Shown here: positions 57,525 through 64,000 of the stretch, piece after piece
How the letters are laid out: every line of letters begins with the position of its first letter
How positions within the stretch are numbered: position 1 is the stretch's first letter
From: Psychrobacter frigidicola
GTDB lineage: Bacteria > Pseudomonadota > Gammaproteobacteria > Pseudomonadales > Moraxellaceae
Direction: 5' to 3'
Assembly: GCF_007997305.1 (NCBI RefSeq)
Contig: NZ_VORZ01000001.1
Location: 1,426,001 to 1,490,000, forward strand
DNA: 64,000 nucleotides
Notes under the pieces: generated by a model
What the model saw: the letters and a program-made list of their open reading frames with translations, nothing else
What the model was told of the DNA's origin: nothing
Database searches by the model: none
Position numbers and translations under genes: made by a program

Positions 57525-57554
57525 AAAACTCTTACCAAGAATGATAAGAGTTTT
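57525..57554 (-). terminator. Terminator of the deaminase gene
   Basis: A perfect 10-bp stem (57525-57534 with 57545-57554, AAAACTCTTA / TAAGAGTTTT) is followed on the minus strand by a T-run. It lies about 80 bases past the stop. The sequence is nearly the same as the terminator at 56853-56887. Confidence 0.85.
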
Positions 57555-57635
57555 ACTAATATTCTAAGCACTACAAGCTAATCTGACGCCTATAGTGTTT
57601 CTAGCTTATTGTTCTTCTACTGCCTACTAGGTGTT

Positions 57636-58112
57636 TTACGCCTTGTGCTTGTTATCATAGGCTACAAACGCTTCTTTGCTTTTAGGATCGGGGCAATTGA
57701 TGACTTCAATACCTTGCTGACCAAAGTCTTTTTTCAGACTGTCATATAAAGGCTGTGTACCCCAGCCGTAGACTTCACCCAATTCTTCATCTGCTGCAAA
57801 TACGACACGTGTTATTTTGACTTGTAGCATGGCTGCCATGCACATCCCGCAAGGTTTACCGCTTGCATACATAGTGATATCAGAATCACGTGGCAGGTTT
57901 AGTGTTTCGCCAGATTGGCGAATGGCTTGCATTTCTGCATGGGCAGTAGGATCTTGGTTAATATAAGCCTCATTAACCGCTTCAGTAATAATCTCTTGGT
58001 TCTTTGTCAAAACCGCCCCAAAAGGTTCGCCACCTTTTTCCACGTTAGCAATCGCCAGTTCAATAGATTTTTTTATCATCTCTTTATCAAAATCAGTCAA
58101 CTTACCTTCCAT
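57636..58112 (-). CDS. guaD: Guanine deaminase-type nucleoside/base deaminase
   Basis: The 158-residue protein has both zinc-site motifs of the cytidine deaminase-like fold: PTAHAEMQAIRQS and GKPCGMCMAAMLQVKITRVVFA. Length and C-terminal extension (YGWGTQPLYDSLKKDFGQQG) resemble Bacillus-type guanine deaminase. It would turn guanine into xanthine, feeding purine breakdown. That fits with the allantoin-type cluster on its other side. The substrate is inferred. AAAGGAAA precedes the ATG. Confidence 0.85.
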   Translation of the reverse strand: MEGKLTDFDKEMIKKSIELAIANVEKGGEPFGAVLTKNQEIITEAVNEAYINQDPTAHAEMQAIRQSGETLNLPRDSDITMYASGKPCGMCMAAMLQVKITRVVFAADEELGEVYGWGTQPLYDSLKKDFGQQGIEVINCPDPKSKEAFVAYDNKHKA

Positions 58113-58185
58113 TATTTTTTCCTTTATGAATTAGTATTATTTTGTTTGAAATTTGAGCTCAAGTGATCAATACAACTTTTGCCAA

Positions 58186-58219
58186 AACGCCTGTGCTATT
58201 GTTCGATAACCAAGGCGTT
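58186..58219. other. Two-part hairpin upstream of guaD
   Basis: AACGCCT (58186-58192) pairs with AGGCGTT (58213-58219), and within the loop GCTAT/ATAAC forms a second short stem, separated by a small internal loop. It lies about 75 bases upstream of the guaD start. No T-tract follows. Confidence 0.6.
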
Positions 58220-58582
58220 CCGTCAAGGTGAGTAAACATAACGGCTCAGCCCTTGAGCAGAGAGTATCGCCGTACCCATGGTAGTTGTCAAGACACCTGT
58301 CTTTTATGCTTACTCTCTCGCGCTCCGTTTTTTGGTTTTACGCATAGAACATTTAAGCAACTGTCGTTCAACTATGAACGCTCAGCTGATTTATTACCCC
58401 TTTTTAATTCGACGTTTCCACAGTCGACGACATACACCAATTGTCTCGTAAAATAACATTGCGCATAGGCATACAGTTATTAAAAAAGCCCTACGAATTA
58501 AAGTACGGCTCTTATCCTTCATATTAATCGAGTTGTAAGGAGACAATAATCACTATTGCGTAATCTGGCACTACTTATAACT

Positions 58583-58607
58583 TTCTCTAATGAGAAACAT
58601 TAGAGAA
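58583..58607. other. Inverted repeat upstream of fdrA
   Basis: A perfect 10-bp inverted repeat TTCTCTAATG / CATTAGAGAA with a 5-base spacer (AGAAA) lies about 160 bases before fdrA. It may be a regulator site. Confidence 0.6.
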
Positions 58608-58718
58608 GACCTATTACTATTGACGAACTCACTCAGTCCTACCTCAAAATACTCAGCTTAAGTATACTATTGAGTACATTTCTATCACCTAAAACCATAC
58701 GCACCCCTAAATCACTTG

Positions 58719-58739
58719 GGCTATACTCATAGTATAACC
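58719..58739. promoter_or_regulatory. Palindromic operator candidate before fdrA
   Basis: GGCTATACT-CAT-AGTATAACC is a 9-bp inverted repeat with one mismatch, centred about 35 bases upstream of the fdrA ATG. A related AGTATACT core occurs at 58661-58668, between the arms of TACTCA/TGAGTA (58650-58676). It is a good place for a transcription factor to act on the fdrA promoter, but no regulator gene is seen in the window. Confidence 0.55.
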
Positions 58740-58763
58740 ACACCATAAAAGGGGTATAAAATA

Positions 58764-60302
58764 ATGCCTGTACAAACAAAAATACTATCAGGAGTCTATG
58801 CCGACTCAATGACGCTAATGGCGCTCTCTACCAAGGTCAATAAGTTACCGGGTGTCCAAAAAGCCATGATCGGTATGGGCACAGCGATGAACAAAGCGGT
58901 TATTAGCGACGTTGGTTTAATGACGCCTGAAGTCGAAGCGGCCTCAACTAGCGACATGATTTACGCTGTAGAATGCGAAACCGAAGAGATGTGCGCTGAA
59001 GTGCTGGCGAAAATTGATGAGCTACGAACCGCTTCGGTTGCCGACCAATCTCAAGAAAAATCCTACCGATCGCTTAATAAAGCTATCGAAGATAATGATT
59101 CCAGTTTAGTCGTCATCTCGGTTCCTGGGGAATACGCTGCTAATGAAACGCGTAAAGCACTCGAACAAGACAAAAATGTCATGATATTTAGTGACAACGT
59201 TACTGTCGAGGATGAATTAGCACTTAAGCAATTTGCTCATGAAAAAGGTTTGTTGGTCATGGGGCCGGACTGCGGTACCGCTATTATTAATAACGTGGGC
59301 TTATGTTTTGCTAACGCGGTTAGCGACGGCTCAGTCGGTGTCGTTGCCGCCTCCGGTACTGGCGCTCAGGAACTCAGTGTGCAAGTTGACGCTCTAGGTG
59401 GCGGCATCAGCCAACTCATCGGGGTTGGCGGACGCGATTTATCGGAAGAAATTGGTGGCATCATGATGATCGATGGGCTAAATATGCTGGCTCAAGATGA
59501 TCAAACTAAAGTCATCGTGTTAGTCTCAAAACCACCTGCAGAATCAGTCGCTAATAACGTACTTGAGGTGGCTAAAGGTATTGATAAGCCAGTAGTGGTC
59601 TGCTTTATCGGTGATGGCTCAACAGAAAGCGACTCAACAGAAAATAGTGCTAATCTACACTTTACTAATAACACTTTAGAAGCTGCGAAAAAAGCGGTTC
59701 AAGCCGCTGGTCTATCTGTTGATACTGACACAAAAAGCTATGACTTTGACTATGAAAAAATCAATGCCTCATTTGCCAAAAGTCAGAAATTTATTCGTGG
59801 AATTTTCTGCGGTGGAACGATTTGCGATGAAGTATTTTATGTCTTAAAGCATGCGACTGATAATGTTGTCAGCAATGTCGCAAAAAACGCTAAAGATCAA
59901 TTAGAAATCGGTGCTACTAGCCACGATCATGCGCTACTCGATATGGGCTCTGATGAATTTACCAGTGGTCGGCCACATCCAATGATTGACCCAACTGCGC
60001 GTAATGCTCGACTGGTGAAAGAAGCGCAAGATCCTGAAACCGCGGTTTTACTACTTGATTTCGTACTCGGTTACGGCTCAAACGACGATCCAGTTGGAGC
60101 AGCAGCTGATTCAATCAAGCAAGCCTATACGGATGCGAAAAAAGATAAGCGCTCACTACAAATTATCGCTTACGTGCTTGGCACTGACCGAGACCCGCAA
60201 GGTAAAAAAGGTCAAATCGACCAACTAAAAGACTTAGGTGTGCATGTCGTTGATTCGGTTGTTGATATGGGTAATGTTGCGCTAAAAATGATGCCTAAAT
60301 AA
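58764..60302 (+). CDS. fdrA: FdrA (AllF), oxamate carbamoyltransferase-associated subunit
   Basis: The 512-residue protein resembles acyl-CoA synthetase (SucD/SucC-like) domain proteins of the FdrA family: AASGTGAQELSVQVDALGGGISQLIGVGGRDLS in the CoA-binding region, the nucleotide loop GPDCGTAIINNVGLCFAN, and later GRPHPMIDPTARNARL. In Escherichia coli FdrA works with the two downstream proteins in oxamate carbamoyltransferase. It is the first gene of the plus-strand cluster, with AAAAGGGG in front of the ATG. Confidence 0.92.
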   Translation: MPVQTKILSGVYADSMTLMALSTKVNKLPGVQKAMIGMGTAMNKAVISDVGLMTPEVEAASTSDMIYAVECETEEMCAEVLAKIDELRTASVADQSQEKSYRSLNKAIEDNDSSLVVISVPGEYAANETRKALEQDKNVMIFSDNVTVEDELALKQFAHEKGLLVMGPDCGTAIINNVGLCFANAVSDGSVGVVAASGTGAQELSVQVDALGGGISQLIGVGGRDLSEEIGGIMMIDGLNMLAQDDQTKVIVLVSKPPAESVANNVLEVAKGIDKPVVVCFIGDGSTESDSTENSANLHFTNNTLEAAKKAVQAAGLSVDTDTKSYDFDYEKINASFAKSQKFIRGIFCGGTICDEVFYVLKHATDNVVSNVAKNAKDQLEIGATSHDHALLDMGSDEFTSGRPHPMIDPTARNARLVKEAQDPETAVLLLDFVLGYGSNDDPVGAAADSIKQAYTDAKKDKRSLQIIAYVLGTDRDPQGKKGQIDQLKDLGVHVVDSVVDMGNVALKMMPK

Positions 60303-60354
60303 TATATGAACTCTAATATTTAAGTAATAAACACAAAAATAAAGGAAGAATAAT

Positions 60355-61776
60355 ATGTCATTATTTGGTAGAAAAGCGAAGGACATGACCATTATAAACG
60401 TTGGTCTCAGCTCATTTGCAGGCGACATTGAGAAACAAGGTGCAAGCGCTCTGCAAGTTAATTGGACACCGCCCCGCGAATACTCTCAGGAAGTGCGCGA
60501 CGCGCTAAAGAAACTCCAGCAACCAGAAATAGCTGCCAAGATTAAAGCCGCTAACCAAGAAGTATTTGAGAAAATTACTAATTCACACCAAATACTCATA
60601 GGTTACGAGCAAGCTATCGATGTGGTTCCTGGCATGACCAAGACCATGATTTTACACGCCGGACCACCCATTAAATGGAACGCGATGTGCGGCGCTATGC
60701 GCGGTGCCGTTACCGGTGCCATCGTCTTTGAAGGTCTAGCCAAAACCATTGAGGAGGCCGAAAAAGTTGCCGCTTCAGGTGGTGTACAGTTTTCACCCTG
60801 CCACGAGCATGACTGTGTCGGCTCTATGGCTGGTGTGACTTCAGCATCTATGTATATGCATGTTGTCAAAAACAAAACCTACGGCAATGTCTCTTACACG
60901 AACTTATCTGAGCAACTGGCAAAAATCCTTCGCATGGGTGCTAATGACCAATCGGTTATTGACCGTCTCAACTGGATGCGCGATGTCCACGGCCCAATGC
61001 TTTCAGCCGCTATGAAGCTCGCTGGTGAGATTGACCTTCGTCTTCTGCTATCGCAAGCAATCCATATGGGCGATGAAGATCACAACCGTAACTTTGCCGG
61101 CTCACTGCTACTCATGCAAGAGCTTGCTCCCTACATTATCCAAACTGATTTTACTAATGAGCAGAAAAAAGAGGTTTTCGAGTTTGTAAAATCAAGCGAC
61201 TATTTCTCTGGTCCCACTTGGATGGCAGTATCAAAGAACGCGATGGATGCCGCGCATGGTGTAGAGAACAGCACCATCGTAACCACCATGTGCCGCAACG
61301 GTACTGAGTTTGGTATTCGAGTCTCGCACATGGACGGTTTTCAATGGATTACTGGACCTGCTCAGCAAGTCATGGGCCCCATGTTTGCAGGTTATAAGCC
61401 AGAAGATTCTGGTCTAGATATCGGCGATAGCTCAATCACTGAAACCTTTGGTATCGGTGGATTTGCCATGGCAGCCGCGCCCGCCATTATTCCTCTGGTT
61501 GGTGGTACGGTTGAAGACGCGCTGAATTACTCGAGAGATATGATGGATATTACCACGGGTACTAACCCCAACATTACGATTCCGATTCTTAATTTCCGTG
61601 GTCTCGCAACCGGTATCGATGTTATCAAAGTTATTGAAACGGGCATGCCACCGATTATTAATACTGCTATTGCTCATAAAGACGCTGGTATTGGCATGAT
61701 TGGCGCCGGTCTTGTTAATCCACCATTTGAAGTATTTGAGAAGGCAATCGTGCAGTTAGCGGCTTCAATTAACTAA
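60355..61776 (+). CDS. allG: AllG (YlbE), DUF1116 protein
   Basis: The 473-residue DUF1116 protein has MTKTMILHAGPPIKWNAMCGAMRGA, then SPCHEHDCVGSMAGVTSASMYM, then the C-terminal NTAIAHKDAGIGMIGAGLVNPP. It sits 52 bases after fdrA with AAAGGAAG upstream, and is the second subunit of the proposed oxamate carbamoyltransferase. The order fdrA-allG-allH is the same as in Escherichia coli. Confidence 0.93.
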   Translation: MSLFGRKAKDMTIINVGLSSFAGDIEKQGASALQVNWTPPREYSQEVRDALKKLQQPEIAAKIKAANQEVFEKITNSHQILIGYEQAIDVVPGMTKTMILHAGPPIKWNAMCGAMRGAVTGAIVFEGLAKTIEEAEKVAASGGVQFSPCHEHDCVGSMAGVTSASMYMHVVKNKTYGNVSYTNLSEQLAKILRMGANDQSVIDRLNWMRDVHGPMLSAAMKLAGEIDLRLLLSQAIHMGDEDHNRNFAGSLLLMQELAPYIIQTDFTNEQKKEVFEFVKSSDYFSGPTWMAVSKNAMDAAHGVENSTIVTTMCRNGTEFGIRVSHMDGFQWITGPAQQVMGPMFAGYKPEDSGLDIGDSSITETFGIGGFAMAAAPAIIPLVGGTVEDALNYSRDMMDITTGTNPNITIPILNFRGLATGIDVIKVIETGMPPIINTAIAHKDAGIGMIGAGLVNPPFEVFEKAIVQLAASIN

Positions 61777-61837
61777 GCGGCTCGACTTATTTTAACTTAA
61801 CCAATGTTAACTTCACTAATAGGTATAGCTATACAAA

Positions 61838-62734
61838 ATGCAGCTCATTGCTATCACAGCCGACAGCGCTTGGCACACGGCGCTTAAGACTTTAAAAACC
61901 GCTACGGTTGAGAGTGTCTTCCGCCGTGCAGTCAATCTGCGACTTGATAGTGGTGAGCTGCTGAGTATTTTTCCAGCTGGTAGCCCAAACGCGCCAGCCG
62001 GTTTAATAGGATCGCATCAGGTTGGCCAGACTTTGGGCGGCATTGGTGAAACCGTTCAATTATCCCCTACTGCTATTACTTTTAAGACCACAACTATCGC
62101 AATAAATGAATGTCAATTTGTGACCAATAGCTTAAATGAGCGCCAGCTGCCTGTGCCAAGCTGTGACTATATAGAGCAATTTGCGCAACGCGTCCAAGCG
62201 CAGGCTATCCATGGTAGCTTTTATGGTGCTATGCCGAATGATGTATTTAACAGTGCTCAGGTTATTCGACTTGAGCGTGGCCGCGCGCAATTAAAGCTTG
62301 CTTGGATGCAGTCGTCAATCGAAGGCATTGCTGATGCAACCCGGCAGCTGATTGGACTTGGCATTGGGCTAACCCCTTCTGGTGATGACTATCTACTAGG
62401 TCTGCTGCTAGTGCTAAATCATGCAGTAGAGGCTGATGACGCAAAACTAACTGTTGTAAAACAGTCCATTTCAGATAATTTAGAAACAACCACTAACGTC
62501 AGTCAAGCCTGCCTGCGTGCTGGACTTGAACGACGGTATAGCGAACCACTTCGCGATCTACTTATTGCTGTCGCTAATCAGGCAGATTCGTTTGAAGTCG
62601 TTTTACAAGCGGTACTCTCGCACGGTGCTACCTCAGGCCAAGATACTTGTACTGGTATGCTTGATGGTTGGATATTATTACAGGATCTTGCTATAGAAAA
62701 TGGCTATGTGAATAACGAACTAATACCTGCATAA
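61838..62734 (+). CDS. allH: AllH (YlbF), DUF2877 protein
   Basis: The 298-residue DUF2877 protein carries the family stretch GLGIGLTPSGDDYLLGLLLVLNH, then TTTNVSQACLRAGLERRYSEPL, then VLSHGATSGQDTCTGML. It completes the fdrA-allG-allH trio for transfer between oxalurate and carbamoyl phosphate plus oxamate. The start has no clear RBS, so the reading of the N-terminus is less secure. Confidence 0.9.
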   Translation: MQLIAITADSAWHTALKTLKTATVESVFRRAVNLRLDSGELLSIFPAGSPNAPAGLIGSHQVGQTLGGIGETVQLSPTAITFKTTTIAINECQFVTNSLNERQLPVPSCDYIEQFAQRVQAQAIHGSFYGAMPNDVFNSAQVIRLERGRAQLKLAWMQSSIEGIADATRQLIGLGIGLTPSGDDYLLGLLLVLNHAVEADDAKLTVVKQSISDNLETTTNVSQACLRAGLERRYSEPLRDLLIAVANQADSFEVVLQAVLSHGATSGQDTCTGMLDGWILLQDLAIENGYVNNELIPA

Positions 62735-62757
62735 GTCGCAAACAAGGAGAATGTCGC

Positions 62758-63252
62758 ATGGATAACAAACTCATCTATACGCTCGGTACTGCTGCCGTTA
62801 CCGGCATACTTTGTGGACTCTGGGGCGGTTATGCCGGTGCGATTGGTTTGGTTGCATGGGCAGGATTTGCGAGTACTACGGCTTATTTTGCAACCGGCAT
62901 GCGCTACCTATCAGGATTTTTTATGACTATCATCACTACGATGTTTGGCGTCGCTTTTGCATGGCTGATGCTACAAGGAGCCGCGGTTCTCGGTGGTAGT
63001 AACGCCGCTTATGCACTCGCAGTTGGCATATTTGTCACCTGTATCGTCTTAATGGGCCAGATTAAGTGGACAGGCTACGTCCCTGGTATTTTCGTTGGAA
63101 CCTACTCATTATTTGCAATGCCTGATAACAATGTGCCGCTACTCGTACTGTCATTGTTAGCCGGTGCCATACTTGGCCTAGCGTGCGACTGGTTAGGTAA
63201 AGCACTCTTTGCAAAATACGCACCGACTGTGTCTGAAAAAGCTACGGCGTAA
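62758..63252 (+). CDS. DUF1097 inner-membrane protein (YcdZ-like)
   Basis: The 164-residue protein has five or six hydrophobic segments (first LIYTLGTAAVTGILCGLWGG) and matches the DUF1097 family of small membrane proteins. It may be a transporter for a substrate or product of the pathway, such as oxamate, oxalurate or urea, given its place 23 bases after allH. That role is inferred from context. AAGGAGA precedes the ATG. It overlaps the end of the convergent carbamate kinase by 11 bases. Confidence 0.85.
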   Translation: MDNKLIYTLGTAAVTGILCGLWGGYAGAIGLVAWAGFASTTAYFATGMRYLSGFFMTIITTMFGVAFAWLMLQGAAVLGGSNAAYALAVGIFVTCIVLMGQIKWTGYVPGIFVGTYSLFAMPDNNVPLLVLSLLAGAILGLACDWLGKALFAKYAPTVSEKATA

Positions 63253-64000
63253 TTATCGTACCAGCTCGGCCTGCCACAATAGCTTCGATATCACTCAGCT
63301 CACCAATGACTGCATTATTACCTGAGTCAGTTACGAAACGCTGAGCGGCCTGAACTTTCGGTAACATACTACCAGCCCCAAATTGTCCTTCGTCGATATA
63401 GCGCGAGATATCATCGCTACTAGCAACCCCTAAGGAGGTCTCTTCAGGGGTACCGAACCCTAGCTTCACAGCGGCCACGGTTGTCAATATAATAAATCGA
63501 TCAGCGCCTATGTGCTTAGCTATCAGTGCTGCTGACAAATCTTTATCAATCACCGCCTCTATGCCTTGATAGCTACCATCAGCTCGCTTAATGACAGGAA
63601 TACCGCCCCCTCCCGCCACAATCAACGTCACGCCAGCATCCGTCAGTGCTTTAATTGCTTTCGTTTCTACTATCTCGAGTGGAGATGGTGAAGCCACGAC
63701 ACGCCGCCAACCACGACCAGAGTCCTCACGGAAAATATAATCTTGTCCATTAGAGGTCTTTACGGCCTCAGCTTCAGAGTCATAAAAAGGTCCAATCGGC
63801 TTCTCTGGAGTCAGAAACTTTGGGTCGTGCTCATCAACCACTGTTTGAGTGACGATTGCAACGGCTTGGTCATTGAGATTGTTTTTATGAAACGCATTAT
63901 TCAATGCTTGTTGCAACCAATAACCGATTGAACCTTGGCTCATCGCACCGCAAGTATCGAGTGGCATCGCTGGCGCAGCTTCAGAGGCGATGCTGTGTTG
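63242..64000 (-). CDS. allK: Carbamate kinase, partial (AllK/ArcC type)
   Basis: The frame stays open past the right edge, so the start lies beyond 64000 and about 252 residues are in view. The kept part has GAMSQGSIGYWLQQALNN, then KPIGPFY, then GRGWRRVVASPSPLEIVETKAI, then LIVAGGGGIPV and AVIDKDLSAALIAKHIGADRFIIL, all hallmarks of carbamate kinase. It would make ATP from carbamoyl phosphate released by the neighbouring oxamate carbamoyltransferase. It faces the cluster rather than joining it. The symbol follows the Escherichia coli pathway. Confidence 0.95.
   Translation of the reverse strand, partial: QHSIASEAAPAMPLDTCGAMSQGSIGYWLQQALNNAFHKNNLNDQAVAIVTQTVVDEHDPKFLTPEKPIGPFYDSEAEAVKTSNGQDYIFREDSGRGWRRVVASPSPLEIVETKAIKALTDAGVTLIVAGGGGIPVIKRADGSYQGIEAVIDKDLSAALIAKHIGADRFIILTTVAAVKLGFGTPEETSLGVASSDDISRYIDEGQFGAGSMLPKVQAAQRFVTDSGNNAVIGELSDIEAIVAGRAGTIITP

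Larger units (their letters stand above)
58113..58763. other. Structured divergent region between guaD and fdrA
   Basis: These 651 bases carry no supported gene (an open frame at 58253-58456 lacks an RBS and family similarity). They hold at least four inverted repeats: 58186-58219, 58583-58607, 58650-58676 and 58719-58739. The plus side must contain the promoter of the fdrA-allG-allH cluster and the minus side that of guaD. Confidence 0.7.

Noticed and set aside
58186..58219. attC recombination site or guanidine/purine riboswitch
   Set aside because: The arms lack the attC RYYYAAC/GTTRRRY layout, and I could not match the conserved cores of known purine or guanidine riboswitches.
58253..58456. 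67-codon plus-strand gene between guaD and fdrA
   Set aside because: No RBS, unusual composition (many Cys, Arg, Phe), no family match, and it overlaps the structured region.

Overview
The window looks like about 64 kb of chromosome from a gammaproteobacterium of the family Moraxellaceae, most likely Psychrobacter. This is an inference from AT-rich intergenic DNA, the gene repertoire, and a phosphoethanolamine transferase that strongly resembles the MCR/EptA enzymes of Moraxella and relatives. No rRNA, tRNA, CRISPR array, prophage or intact insertion sequence was seen.

Layout. 0-2.6 kb: an amino-acid-binding lipoprotein, a heavily decayed metE remnant and a PepSY protein. 2.7-9.4 kb: five probable glycosyltransferase genes, four in one minus-strand operon that includes a processive-type membrane GT2. 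10.1-11.5 kb: gdhA. 12.1-15.7 kb: an unusual set of soluble genes on the plus strand: a Roadblock/LC7 protein, an Aer-like PAS protein, a PhnD-type ligand-binding domain without a signal peptide, and two unrecognised proteins, one of which may hold a second Roadblock-like domain. 16-25.5 kb: assorted genes (methyltransferase, acetyltransferase, tautomerase, PACE efflux, DUF2164, a lysine-rich tandem-repeat protein, frmA, a VOC protein, a UvrA2-like ATPase, DUF421).

25.7-50.5 kb is almost entirely minus strand and forms a molybdenum and anaerobic-respiration region: modAB (no modC seen), moaE/D/C, mobA, moaB, moaA, moeA, then a TMAO reductase operon in the order torE-torC-torA-torD, then ccmFGHI, then a three-subunit PaoABC-like molybdenum hydroxylase with XdhC and a MocA-like nucleotidyltransferase. 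The parts fit together. TorA needs bis-MGD (MobA) and the TorD chaperone. TorC needs haem attachment (Ccm). The hydroxylase would need the MCD form of the cofactor (MocA) and XdhC. The 56-codon torE gene was found by translating the DNA upstream of torC.

50.8-58.1 kb: a cupin-like DUF1971 protein, MgtC, YceI, DedA, a VIT-family protein, the MCR/EptA-like lipid A phosphoethanolamine transferase, a ribbon-helix-helix protein, a small orphan and a guanine-deaminase-type enzyme. 58.7-64 kb: an FdrA/AllG/AllH/DUF1097 cluster facing a carbamate kinase that runs off the right edge. It matches the oxamate carbamoyltransferase module at the end of anaerobic allantoin breakdown. Its upstream region is rich in inverted repeats.

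The best candidates for new biology are the Roadblock/PAS/PhnD module, the structured region upstream of fdrA, the glycosyltransferase cluster, the expanding lysine-rich repeat gene and the 22-bp perfect hairpin between moeA and moaA.
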